A DNA stretch of 32,788 bases from Gammaproteobacteria bacterium (GCA_011371455.1 DRQN01000091.1:1-32788), one strand, 5' to 3'; positions 1 through 9,383 are shown, numbered from the stretch's first letter. Numbers and translations: made by a program. Notes: generated by a model from the letters alone, not told the origin.

Positions 1-430
<430 letters not shown>

Positions 431-446
431 TCATGCATGAATTTCA

Positions 447-607
447 CCTGAATCCGTGGGTTCATGACGGCGAATGACACGACTCGTTGATCCGTCTCGC
501 TATATGAAAAATCTCGGCAATAATCCCCGCTATTCCCTCGATTTTTCATTACGCGACGCGCATCGAGCAGTTGCATACTTCATCCGCCCTGAACCCACGG
601 ATTCAGG
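447..607 (+). mobile_element. MITE-like palindromic element, copy 1
   Basis: 18-bp terminal inverted repeats CCTGAATCCGTGGGTTCA / TGAACCCACGGATTCAGG; internal IR ATGAAAAATC...GATTTTTCAT; second copy inverted at 12077-12238 with about 10 differences. Confidence 0.8.
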
Positions 608-645
608 TATAAATGATTTGCGCTCATCTGTGAACGCCATTGACC

Positions 646-2181
646 TCAGAACGGCAGCTCGGCCGCCGGGGCCTGTGACAGGATAAGCCGGCGGAATTCG
701 TCCTGGATGCGGGCCAGTCCGGCCTCGTCCCTGGCCTCGAAGCGGATCACCAGGCAGGGGGTGGTGTTGGAGGCTCGCACCAGGCCGAAGCCGTCGGCGA
801 AGTCGGCGCGGATGCCGTCGATGGTGGTGATCGTGGCGTCGGGAAAATCCGCCGCCGCCTGCAGCTTTTCCATCAGGGTGTGGTTTTCGCCCTCGGCGGT
901 GCGCAGGTTCAGCTCCGGGGTGTTGATGCTGTCGGGCAGCTCGGCAAAGATTTCATCGGCGGGACGAGCGTCGGCGGCAAGGATCTCCAGCAGGCGCGCG
1001 GCGGTGTAGAGGGCGTCGTCGAAGCCGTACCAGCGTTCCTTGAAGAAGACGTGGCCGCTCATCTCGCCGGCCAGCAGGCCGCCGGTTTCTTTCAGCTTGG
1101 CCTTGACGAAGGAGTGGCCGGTCTTCCACATCAGCGGCCGGCCGCCGGCGGCCTCGATAACCCGCGCCAGGTGGCTGGTGCACTTGATGTCGTAGATGAT
1201 CTCGGCGCCGGGATTGCGTGAGATCACGTCGCGGGCGTAGAGCATCATCTGCCGGTCGGCCCAGATCACGGCGCCGCTGGGGGTGACCACACCGAGCCGG
1301 TCACCGTCGCCGTCGAAGGCGAGACCGATGTCCACGGACGGACAAGTGTCGCGGGAGGCAGGACGCCGGGAGCGACCGATGTCCACGGACGGACAAGTGT
1401 CGCGGGAGGCAGGACGCCGGGAGCGACCGATGTCCACGGACGGACAAGTGTCGCGGGAGGCAGGACGCCGGGAGCGGCCGGTGTCGGCCGCCTGCTCCGC
1501 CAGCGCCCGCTTCAGGTCTTCGAGATTTTCCGGCTGGCTGGGGTCCGGGTGATGGTTGGGGAAGTTGCCGTCGACCTCGCAGAACAGTTCCGTGACCTCG
1601 CAGCCGAGGGCGCGCAGCAGCTGTGGCGCGGCCACGCCGGCGACGCCGTTGCCGCAGTCGACGATGACCTTCATGGGCCGCGCCAGCTTGACGTCGCCGG
1701 TGATGCGTTCGATGTATTGCGGCACCACGTCGGCGCTGTCGAAGCGGCCTTCGCCCCGGGTGAGGTCGCCCGTTTCGATGCGTCGGCGCAGGGCCTGGAT
1801 GTCGGGGCCGGCCAGGGTGGTGCCGCCGATGACCATCTTCAGGCCGTTGTAGTTGGGCGGGTTGTGGCTGCCGGTGAGCATGATGCCGGAGCCGGTGCCC
1901 AGGGCGTAGGCGGCGTAATACAGCACCGGGGTAGGTACCATGCCGAGGTCGGTGACGTCGCGCCCGGCCTCGCGCAGGCCGCGGATCAGGGCCTCGATGA
2001 GCTTCGGCCCGGACAGGCGGCCGTCGCGCGCCACGTAGATGTGCTGCTCGCCGCGCGCCTCGGCCTCGGCGCCCAGGGCGCGGCCGATCCAGTACACGGC
2101 GTCGATGGTCAGCGTCTCGTCGACGATGCCACGGATATCGTAGGCCTTGAAGATGGAGGGATCGATGGCGGGAGTGGTCAT
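646..2181 (-). CDS. algC: phosphomannomutase/phosphoglucomutase (AlgC-like) with internal 17-aa tandem repeats
   Basis: FKAYDIRGIVDETL, TGSHNPPNYNGLKM (phosphoserine loop), LAFDGDGDRLGVV (metal loop), GEMSGHVFFKERWYGFDDALY; start at MTTPAIDPSIFKAYDIRG. Confidence 0.93.
   Translation of the reverse strand: MTTPAIDPSIFKAYDIRGIVDETLTIDAVYWIGRALGAEAEARGEQHIYVARDGRLSGPKLIEALIRGLREAGRDVTDLGMVPTPVLYYAAYALGTGSGIMLTGSHNPPNYNGLKMVIGGTTLAGPDIQALRRRIETGDLTRGEGRFDSADVVPQYIERITGDVKLARPMKVIVDCGNGVAGVAAPQLLRALGCEVTELFCEVDGNFPNHHPDPSQPENLEDLKRALAEQAADTGRSRRPASRDTCPSVDIGRSRRPASRDTCPSVDIGRSRRPASRDTCPSVDIGLAFDGDGDRLGVVTPSGAVIWADRQMMLYARDVISRNPGAEIIYDIKCTSHLARVIEAAGGRPLMWKTGHSFVKAKLKETGGLLAGEMSGHVFFKERWYGFDDALYTAARLLEILAADARPADEIFAELPDSINTPELNLRTAEGENHTLMEKLQAAADFPDATITTIDGIRADFADGFGLVRASNTTPCLVIRFEARDEAGLARIQDEFRRLILSQAPAAELPF
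1324..1476. repeat. 3 x 51-bp perfect tandem repeat inside algC
   Basis: ACCGATGTCCACGGACGGACAAGTGTCGCGGGAGGCAGGACGCCGGGAGCG repeated at 1324, 1375 and 1426 with no differences seen; in frame, encodes (GRSRRPASRDTCPSVDI)x3. Confidence 0.97.
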
Positions 2182-2270
2182 GGGCATGTCCTGTGGTAAG
2201 GGGTTCACGCGGAAAAAGTGCGCGTAGGGTAGCAGCTTGGGAGAAGGCTGTTAATCGGCGGGAGCTGTTT

Positions 2271-2428
2271 GCCACAGAGGCACGGAGGACACAGAGAAAA
2301 ATAGTTATTGAAAAGGCTTAACCGCAAAGGTCGCAACGGGACGCCAAGACAAAAACATCAAACTTTGCGTTCTTTCGCGGCCTTTGCGGTGAAACGATTT
2401 TTCTCTGTGTCCTCCGCGCCTCTGTGGC
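2271..2428. repeat. nested inverted-repeat element (outer CACAGAG type, inner CGCAAAGG type)
   Basis: Outer arms 2271-2302 GCCACAGAGGCACGGAGGACACAGAGAAAAAT vs 2397-2428, 31/32 complementary; inner arms ACCGCAAAGG 2321-2330 / CCTTTGCGGT 2381-2390. Confidence 0.85.
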
Positions 2429-2438
2429 AAGCGGTTTT

Positions 2439-2894
2439 TTAGCTGTACCCGGTATGGCCGAAGCCGCCTGCGCCGCGCTCGCTCTGGTCGAAGGACTCGA
2501 CGATTTCGAAGCTGGCCTGCACCACGGGCACGAACACCATCTGCGCGATGCGGTCGCCGGGCTCGATGGTGAAGGCGTCGCTGCCGCGGTTCCAGCAGGA
2601 GACGAACAGCTGGCCCTGGTAGTCGGAGTCGATCAGGCCGGTGAGATTGCCGAGCACGATACCGTGCTTATGGCCGAGGCCGGAGCGCGGCAGCAGCACC
2701 GCGGCCAGGCCGGGGTCGCCGATGTGGATGGCGATGCCGGTGGGGATCAGGTGGGTCTCGCCGGGGCGGATCGCCAGCGGGGCGTCCAGGGCCGCGCGCA
2801 GGTCCATGCCGGCGGAGCCGTCGGTGGCGTAGTGGGGCAGCTCGATGTCCGTGCCGATGCGTGGGTCGAGAATTTGCAGCTGGATCTGTGTCAT
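2439..2894 (-). CDS. dut: dUTP diphosphatase
   Basis: [47 protein letters not shown]-terminal [10 protein letters not shown] motifs of trimeric dUTPases. Confidence 0.97.
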   Translation of the reverse strand: MTQIQLQILDPRIGTDIELPHYATDGSAGMDLRAALDAPLAIRPGETHLIPTGIAIHIGDPGLAAVLLPRSGLGHKHGIVLGNLTGLIDSDYQGQLFVSCWNRGSDAFTIEPGDRIAQMVFVPVVQASFEIVESFDQSERGAGGFGHTGYS

Positions 2895-2911
2895 CGGTTG
2901 GCCGGTGTCAT

Positions 2912-3340
2912 TCAGTAGGTTTCCTCGAAAAAGATCCCCGCTTTGTCGGGATAGACGATGGTGAGCTTCACCGGGTCGATGAAGCCGGTTTCCATCTTGT
3001 AGTAGCGGACGAGATGGAAGGCGATCTTTTCGGCCGCCTCCTGGGTGGTGTACTTGTCCGCCTGCAGCTTGATTTGCAGATGGTCGTCACGCCCCTCGGG
3101 GTACTCCAGCTCGGTGACGACGACGCTGCTCTCGATGAGCCAGTCCCTGAAGGCCTGCTTGTCCTCCGGGGACAGGCCGGTGGGCGTTTCCGCCACTTCC
3201 GGCCGGGTGTCTTCCATCACTTCGCCGGCCTGTTTGTCCCCCGGCAGGTCCGGTTTTTCCGCCGACAGGATCCAGACCAGAAAAAACAGCGGAAGCAGTG
3301 CCGCCCAGCCGAGCATGCGTAACTGCCTCTTCTTGTCCAT
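2912..3340 (-). CDS. small single-TM hypothetical protein
   Basis: [32 protein letters not shown]... with an N-terminal TM helix; ends just upstream of dut in the same direction. Confidence 0.7.
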   Translation of the reverse strand: MDKKRQLRMLGWAALLPLFFLVWILSAEKPDLPGDKQAGEVMEDTRPEVAETPTGLSPEDKQAFRDWLIESSVVVTELEYPEGRDDHLQIKLQADKYTTQEAAEKIAFHLVRYYKMETGFIDPVKLTIVYPDKAGIFFEETY

Positions 3341-3414
3341 CGGCGCTCCCTCAGAGAAATTCAGGGTACTTCCTGCCTGCTGGCGTTCGGCCACCGGGGT
3401 GGCATTGGCGGCGC

Positions 3415-4728
3415 CTATTGTTCACCGTCCACCTTGCCGCCTACCGTGACGACGGCCATTCTATCCGGATGTATGCGGCGCTGGAAGGCGTCCTTGATGT
3501 CGGTGACGGTCACCGCCTCCACCTTGGCGTTGAAGGTGTCGAGATAGTCCAGCGGCAGATTGTAGAAGCCGATCATGCCGATGTAGTCGATGATCTTCTT
3601 GTTGCTGGAGATGCGCAAGGGGAAGCCGCCGGTGATGTTCTTCTTTGCCGCTTCCAGTTCCTCTTCGCTAGGGCCTTCGACGATGAAGGTGGCCAGGGTT
3701 TCGCGCATCACCGCGAGGGTCTCGCCAGCGGAGGCGTTACGGGTCTGCGCGCCGAGGGTGTAGGGGCCGCGCTTGCGCATGGGGCGGAAGTAGCTGTAGG
3801 CGCTGTAGGCCAGGCCGCGCTTTTCGCGGATCTCCCCTGACAGCCGCGCCACCAGGCCGCTGCCGCCGAGGATGTGATTGCCCACGTATAACGGGAAGTA
3901 GTCGGGATCGCCGCGCTTCATGCCCGGCGCGCCAAGGAGGATATGAGTCTGCGTGGAGGGATGCTCGATGCTGACTTCCACCGCCTTGGTCAGGTCCTTC
4001 ACCGCCGGCAGTTCCGGCGCCGGCTCGCCGGCCGGCAGCTTGCCGATGATGCGCTCGGCGAGGGTGGCGGCGGCGGCGCGGTCGAGATCGCCGACGATGG
4101 CAATCACCGCATTGCGGCCGACGTAATAGCGCTGGTAGAAGGCGCGCAGCTTCTCGGGGGTCAGGGCCTTGACCGTCGCCTCCGTGCCGGAGGGCTGGCC
4201 GGCGTAGGGGTGGTCGCCGAACACGGCCTTGTAGAAGGCCTCGTCGGCCAGCGCGCCGGGCGACTGCTTGCGCTGTTGCAGGCCGATGAGCATGCGGCTG
4301 CGCTCGCGTTTGAAGGCGTCCTTGGGGAAGTCCGGTTGGCCGATGATGGCCGCCAGGGTTGTCAGGGCGGGCTCCAGATACTGTGGGTCCGAGAGACTGC
4401 GCAGGCCGACGGTGGCCATGTCGCGGTGGGCACTGCTGCTGAAACGCGCGCCGACGGACTCGAAGCGCTCGGAGATCCGATTGGCGTCCAGCCCACCCGC
4501 GCCTTCGGCCAGCAGGGCGTTGGTGAGCAGGGCCACGCCGCCGTCGGCGCCATCGCGCGCGGCACCGGCGTCGAAGGTCACCCGCAGGTCGATCATCGGC
4601 AGCTCGGGTGCGGGCACGAAATAGACGCGCGCGCCGTTGCCGGTGGTCCAGTGCTGGATCTGCGGCCCGGCAAAGACCGCGGCGCTGCTGAAGAAGGCGA
4701 TTATCAGAAAGAAAAACTTAGTGCGCAT
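3415..4728 (-). CDS. M16 family peptidase-like protein (non-catalytic partner, signal peptide)
   Basis: M16 fold signatures (GDLDRAAAATLAERIIGKLPAG, LGGSGLVARLSGEIREKRGLAYSAYSYF) but no HxxEH; signal peptide MRTKFFFLIIAFFSSAAVFA. Confidence 0.88.
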   Translation of the reverse strand: MRTKFFFLIIAFFSSAAVFAGPQIQHWTTGNGARVYFVPAPELPMIDLRVTFDAGAARDGADGGVALLTNALLAEGAGGLDANRISERFESVGARFSSSAHRDMATVGLRSLSDPQYLEPALTTLAAIIGQPDFPKDAFKRERSRMLIGLQQRKQSPGALADEAFYKAVFGDHPYAGQPSGTEATVKALTPEKLRAFYQRYYVGRNAVIAIVGDLDRAAAATLAERIIGKLPAGEPAPELPAVKDLTKAVEVSIEHPSTQTHILLGAPGMKRGDPDYFPLYVGNHILGGSGLVARLSGEIREKRGLAYSAYSYFRPMRKRGPYTLGAQTRNASAGETLAVMRETLATFIVEGPSEEELEAAKKNITGGFPLRISSNKKIIDYIGMIGFYNLPLDYLDTFNAKVEAVTVTDIKDAFQRRIHPDRMAVVTVGGKVDGEQ

Positions 4729-6172
4729 GCTGGCCTCCATGGGCGGCGGGGGTGGTGCTGGTCATTGCCTGTGGTTCCAGTACGGCAACCGTCAGCCGGT
4801 CTTCAATGAGGTACTTGTTGGCCACCTCGCGGATCTGTTCCGGGGTCACGGCCTTGAGGCGGTCGACGTATTCGTCCATCAGGCGCCAGTTCAGGCCCAC
4901 CGTCTCCAGGGTGCCGATCTGCATCGCCTGGTAGAAGATGGAGTCCTTTTCGTAGACCTTGGCCGCCACCACCTGGGCCTTGACGCGGGCCAGTTCCTCG
5001 GCGCTCACCAGTTCGGTCTTGAAGCGATCGATCTCGGCGCGGATGGCGGTCTCCAACTCCTCGATGCTGACGTCCTTGGACGGCGTGCCGCTGATCACCA
5101 GCATGTCACCGAGGCGGGAATGCAGGTCGTAGCCGGCGCCGACGCTGGCGGCGATCTGCTGGCCGCGGATCAGGTTGCGGGTGAAGCGTGCGCTCTCGCC
5201 GCCGTCCAGCACCCCGGCCAGCATGTCGATGGCGTAGGGCTCCCAGTCGACCTTGGCGGTCTTGATCACCGGCGCCTTGTAGCCCATGAACAGGGTCGGC
5301 AGCTGCGCGGGGGCCTTCACGGTGATGCGGCGGATGCCGCGCTGCTCGATTTCACGCCGGGGTTTCAGCGCCGGCACCGGGCGCGGCTTGACCGGGCCGA
5401 AGTACTTCTTCGCCAGTTCGGCCACCTGCCGTGGGTCCACGTCGCCGGCCACCACCAGGGTGGCGTTGTTGGGCGCGTACCAGTGCTGGTACCACTGCTG
5501 CAGGTCGTCGAGGGTGAGATTTTCCAGATCGTCCATCCAGCCGATGATGGGGTTGTGGTAAGGACTGGTGACGAAGGCCGCGGCCTTGAACTGCTCGTAG
5601 GTGAGTGACTGCGGCTTGTCCTCGGTGCGCATGCGGCGTTCTTCCATGACGACCTGCACCTCTTTCTTTACTTCGGCGGGGTCGAGACGCAGGTTCTGCA
5701 TGCGGTCCGCCTCCAGCTCGAAACTGATGGCCAGGCGGCTTTTCTCCAGTTGCTGGAAATAGGCCGTGTAGTCCTGCCCGGTGAAGGCGTTTTCGCGCCC
5801 GCCGTTGGCGGCGATGATGCGCGAGAATTCGTTCGGGCCGTGTTTCTCCGTGCCCTTGAACATCATGTGTTCCAGCACGTGGGAAACGCCGGTGATACCG
5901 CCGTGCTCGTAACTGGAGCCGACCTTGTACCAGATCTGGGACACCACTACCGGGGCGCGATGATCCTCCTTGATGATGATCTTCATGCCGTTGTCGAGCC
6001 TGTATTCGTGCACGCCGTTGGCGGACGAGACGGCCGTCAGGGTGGCCGCTTCAGTGGCCGGGGCCTTGGCGGCAGGGGGCGTGGCGGTGGGCTGCGTGGC
6101 GCAGCCGGCGAGACTGACCGCAGCGACGGCAACCAGCAAGGAGGCATATCGGGTCTTCAACAATCGTTTCAT
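4718..6172 (-). CDS. M16 family zinc peptidase (catalytic), lipoprotein
   Basis: HVLEHMMFKGTEKHGPNEFSRIIAANGGRENAFTGQDYTAYFQ (HxxEH) and FELEADRM; lipobox LAGC; overlaps the downstream M16 gene. Confidence 0.92.
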   Translation of the reverse strand: MKRLLKTRYASLLVAVAAVSLAGCATQPTATPPAAKAPATEAATLTAVSSANGVHEYRLDNGMKIIIKEDHRAPVVVSQIWYKVGSSYEHGGITGVSHVLEHMMFKGTEKHGPNEFSRIIAANGGRENAFTGQDYTAYFQQLEKSRLAISFELEADRMQNLRLDPAEVKKEVQVVMEERRMRTEDKPQSLTYEQFKAAAFVTSPYHNPIIGWMDDLENLTLDDLQQWYQHWYAPNNATLVVAGDVDPRQVAELAKKYFGPVKPRPVPALKPRREIEQRGIRRITVKAPAQLPTLFMGYKAPVIKTAKVDWEPYAIDMLAGVLDGGESARFTRNLIRGQQIAASVGAGYDLHSRLGDMLVISGTPSKDVSIEELETAIRAEIDRFKTELVSAEELARVKAQVVAAKVYEKDSIFYQAMQIGTLETVGLNWRLMDEYVDRLKAVTPEQIREVANKYLIEDRLTVAVLEPQAMTSTTPAAHGGQHAH

Positions 6173-6306
6173 TGTAATCCCTGTACTTTAATATTCTTGG
6201 ACTGCGGCTGACGGTGGTCGGCCACGAGTGGTAGCATACCCTACCCAATTAAACATCACCGGCAAACCCAAAAGCCGGAAACGAAACTCTGTGACCCCCG
6301 CCATTC

Positions 6307-7386
6307 ATGTTTGGTTTCATTAAAAAAGACAAGCCGAAGCCGGAATCCGCCGATTCCGCCCGTGAAAACCCCGCTGAGGCGAGTGATGCCGCCACGTCCG
6401 GGGCGGACACCGGCACATCGCAAGCGGCGCCCACCGAACCGGTGGAGAAAAAGAGGGGCGGCCTGTTCGCCCGTCTCGCCCAGGGCCTGAAGCGCACCCG
6501 CAGCGGCATCACCGATGGCGTCGCCAGCCTGGTGCTGGGCAAGAAGGCCATCGACGACGAGGTGCTGGAGGAGATCGAGACCCTGCTGCTGACCAGCGAC
6601 GTGGGCATAGAGGCCACCCAGGAGATCGTCGCCGACCTCACCCGGCGCGTGTCGCGCAAGCAGCTCAAGGATGCCGACGCCCTGTTCGACGCCCTGCGCG
6701 AGAACATGCTGCACATCCTCGAACCCGTGGCCCAGCCGCTGGTAACGGAGACCGCCGAAAAACCCTTCGTGATCCTCATGGTCGGCATCAACGGCGCCGG
6801 CAAGACCACCACCATCGGCAAGCTGGCCAAGCGCTTTCAGAACGAGGGCAAGTCGGTGATGCTGGCCGCCGGCGACACCTTTCGCGCCGCCGCCGTGGAG
6901 CAGCTGCAGGAATGGGGCCGGCGCAACGACATCCCGGTGGTCGCCCAGCACAGCGGTGCCGATTCCGCCTCGGTGATCTTCGACGCCCTGCAGTCGGCCA
7001 GGTCCAAGGGCGTCGACGTGCTCATCGCCGACACCGCCGGCCGCCTGCACACCCAGGCCAATCTCATGGAGGAGCTGAAAAAGGTCCGTCGTGTGATGGC
7101 CAAGATCGACGAACACGCGCCGCACGAGGTGATGCTGGTGCTGGACGCCAGCATCGGCCAGAACGCAGTGGTGCAGGCCGAGCAGTTCCGTGAGGCGGTG
7201 GGCGTCACCGGCATCGCCCTGACCAAACTCGACGGCACCGCCAGGGGCGGCGTGATCTTTGCCATCGCCAAGCGCCTGGGGATGCCGATCCGCTTCATCG
7301 GCGTCGGCGAGGGCATCGACGACCTGCGGCCCTTCAATGCCGGGGAGTTTGTCGATGCGTTGCTGGCACGTCAGTCCGGGGATTAA
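6307..7386 (+). CDS. ftsY: signal recognition particle receptor FtsY
   Basis: GINGAGKTTTIGKLAKRF, AAGDTFRAAAVEQLQEWG, DTAGRLHTQANLMEEL, TKLDGTARGGVIF; acidic N-terminal domain. Confidence 0.98.
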   Translation: MFGFIKKDKPKPESADSARENPAEASDAATSGADTGTSQAAPTEPVEKKRGGLFARLAQGLKRTRSGITDGVASLVLGKKAIDDEVLEEIETLLLTSDVGIEATQEIVADLTRRVSRKQLKDADALFDALRENMLHILEPVAQPLVTETAEKPFVILMVGINGAGKTTTIGKLAKRFQNEGKSVMLAAGDTFRAAAVEQLQEWGRRNDIPVVAQHSGADSASVIFDALQSARSKGVDVLIADTAGRLHTQANLMEELKKVRRVMAKIDEHAPHEVMLVLDASIGQNAVVQAEQFREAVGVTGIALTKLDGTARGGVIFAIAKRLGMPIRFIGVGEGIDDLRPFNAGEFVDALLARQSGD

Positions 7387-7392
7387 GGATTT

Positions 7393-7575
7393 CGCCACAG
7401 AGACACGGAGTTCACAGAGAAAATCCTTTGACGATCAATGCCTCCCCTTCATTCCGGCGCAAGCCAAAATTCGGGTAAAGAGGGACTTCGGGTATTGGAT
7501 TCCGGAGCTACACTGCGCTTCGCCCGGAATGACGGAAAATTTGAATTTCTCTGTGAACTCCGTGCCTCTGTGGCG
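7393..7575. repeat. nested inverted-repeat element in the ftsY-ftsE gap
   Basis: Outer arms CGCCACAGAGACACGGAGTTCACAGAGAAA 7393-7422 and its reverse complement 7546-7575, 29/30 complementary; inner imperfect IR TCATTCCGGCGCAAGC 7449-7464 / GCTTCGCCCGGAATGA ending about 7532. Confidence 0.85.
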
Positions 7576-7613
7576 AGCAATAAAATGACAAACTTCAGCA
7601 ACACCACCGTCTC

Positions 7614-8300
7614 ATGATCCAGTTCGACAACGTCAGCAAGCGCTACCCCGGCGGCCACGAGGCCCTGTCCGGGGTCAGCTTTCACATCCAGCCAGGCGAG
7701 ATGGCCTTTCTCACCGGCCATTCCGGCGCCGGCAAGAGCAGCCTGCTGAAGCTCATCGCCCTGATCGAGCGCAGCAGCCGCGGCCAGGTGTTCGTCGACG
7801 GGCAGAACCTCTCAAGGCTGAAGAACCGCCACATCCCCCACCTACGGCGCAAGATCGGCATCGTCTTCCAGAGCCACAACCTGCTCTTCGACCGTACCGT
7901 GTTCGACAACGTGGCCCTGCCGCTGATCATCGCCGGCTACCACCAGAGCGAGGTGGGCCGCCGGGTGCGCGCGGCGCTGGACAAGGTGGGCCTGCTCAAC
8001 CGCGACAAGGCCTACCCCATCACCCTCTCCGGCGGCGAGCAGCAGCGCGTCGGCATCGCCCGCGCGGTGGTCAACCGTCCGCCGCTGCTGCTGGCCGACG
8101 AGCCCACCGGCAACCTGGATCCGGCGCTGTCGCGGGAGATCATGGGCCTGTTCGAGGAATTCAACCGCGTCGGTGTATCGGTGCTCATCGCCACCCACGA
8201 CCACGACCTCATCTCGCGCCTCGACCACCGCCTGCTGACCCTCAGCGGCGGCCGCCTGGTGCGCGACGGCCGCACCACGGAACTGGCGGCCTCGGCATGA
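7614..8300 (+). CDS. ftsE: cell division ATP-binding protein FtsE
   Basis: GHSGAGKSSLLKLIALIERSSRG Walker A, LSGGEQQRVGIARAVVNRPPLLLADEPTGNLDP; followed by ftsX. Confidence 0.97.
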   Translation: MIQFDNVSKRYPGGHEALSGVSFHIQPGEMAFLTGHSGAGKSSLLKLIALIERSSRGQVFVDGQNLSRLKNRHIPHLRRKIGIVFQSHNLLFDRTVFDNVALPLIIAGYHQSEVGRRVRAALDKVGLLNRDKAYPITLSGGEQQRVGIARAVVNRPPLLLADEPTGNLDPALSREIMGLFEEFNRVGVSVLIATHDHDLISRLDHRLLTLSGGRLVRDGRTTELAASA

Positions 8301-9292
8301 AGCGTCCGGCCCGTAAACCGCGGCCGCGCGCCGCCGAGCCGGAGGCGCGCGCCAAGGCGCAGAAGCCACGCGGCCGCACCAATGCCTACTTCACCCACCA
8401 TCTGTGGGTACTGGTGTCGTCCCTGGGCCAGCTGTGGCGCACGCCCTTCTCCACCCTGATGACGGCCATGGTGATCGGCATCGCCCTGGCCCTGCCGGCG
8501 GGGCTGTACGTGCTGCTGAACAACGTGCAGCAGCTGTCCTCGGGCTGGGAGGACTCGGCGCAGGTGTCGCTGTTCATCGAACGGGACGTGGCGGAGAAGC
8601 GCATTCTTGCCCTGGCCGACAGGCTGCGCAACTGGGAGGGTGTGGCCGAGGTGCGCTACATCTCGCGCGAGCAGGCGCTGGCCGAGTTCCGCGAGCTGTC
8701 CGGCTTCGGTGACGCCCTGGACTCATTGGCGGAGAACCCGCTGCCGGCGGTGCTGGTGCTGCGCCCGACCCCGGCGCAGGCCGAGCCGGCGGCCATGGGG
8801 CGGCTGCTGGAACGTCTGCGCCAGCTCGATGCCGTGGACCAGGCGCAGTTGGACATGGAGTGGGTACGACGCCTCAACGGCATCATCGAGGTAGGCAAGC
8901 GCGGCGCCCTGTTGCTCGGCGTGCTGCTGGCCATGGCCATCCTGCTGGTGGTGGGCAACACCATCCGTCTGACCATCTTTGCCCGCCGCGAGGAGATCGT
9001 CATCACCAAGCTGATCGGCGCCACCAACGCCTTCATCCGCCGCCCCTTTCTCTACACCGGCTTCTGGTACGGCCTGATGGGCGCGCTCATCGCCTGGCTG
9101 CTGGTGGTGGGCTTTCTCATCCTGCTCAGCGGACCGGTGACCCAGCTCTCCTTCCTCTATGACAGCCAGTTCCGCCTCGCCGGGCTCGACCTGGTCACCA
9201 GTCTTTCCCTGCTCCTGTCGGGGATAACCCTGGGTCTCGCCGGCTCCTGGCTGGCCGTCGGCCGTCACCTGCAAGCCATTGAGCCTGAATGA
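8297..9292 (+). CDS. ftsX: cell division protein FtsX
   Basis: Overlaps ftsE by 4 nt; four TM helices; LSGFGDALDSLAENPLPAVLVLRP and FARREEIVITKLIGATNAFIRRPFLYTGFWYG. Confidence 0.96.
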   Translation: MKRPARKPRPRAAEPEARAKAQKPRGRTNAYFTHHLWVLVSSLGQLWRTPFSTLMTAMVIGIALALPAGLYVLLNNVQQLSSGWEDSAQVSLFIERDVAEKRILALADRLRNWEGVAEVRYISREQALAEFRELSGFGDALDSLAENPLPAVLVLRPTPAQAEPAAMGRLLERLRQLDAVDQAQLDMEWVRRLNGIIEVGKRGALLLGVLLAMAILLVVGNTIRLTIFARREEIVITKLIGATNAFIRRPFLYTGFWYGLMGALIAWLLVVGFLILLSGPVTQLSFLYDSQFRLAGLDLVTSLSLLLSGITLGLAGSWLAVGRHLQAIEPE

Positions 9293-9356
9293 CTATTCTT
9301 GATCCGCAGGCAGTTCGCGGCCTGGCTTATGAGCGATAGAAAAATTCAATATTAGG

Positions 9357-9383
9357 GAACTATTATTTTTTTTGGCACTCTCA
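9357..9383 (+). promoter_or_regulatory. candidate sigma-E/AlgU-type promoter of rpoH
   Basis: GAACTA (9357-9362) - 16 nt - TCTCA (9379-9383), close to GAACTT-N16/17-TCTGA, about 80 nt upstream of rpoH. An overlapping sigma70-like pair TTGGCA (9372-9377) - 18 - TAGACT (9396-9401) is also present. Confidence 0.45.

Noticed and set aside
1324-1476. CRISPR array
   Set aside because: The three units are directly adjacent identical 51-mers with no spacers, lie inside a coding frame, and no cas genes are visible.
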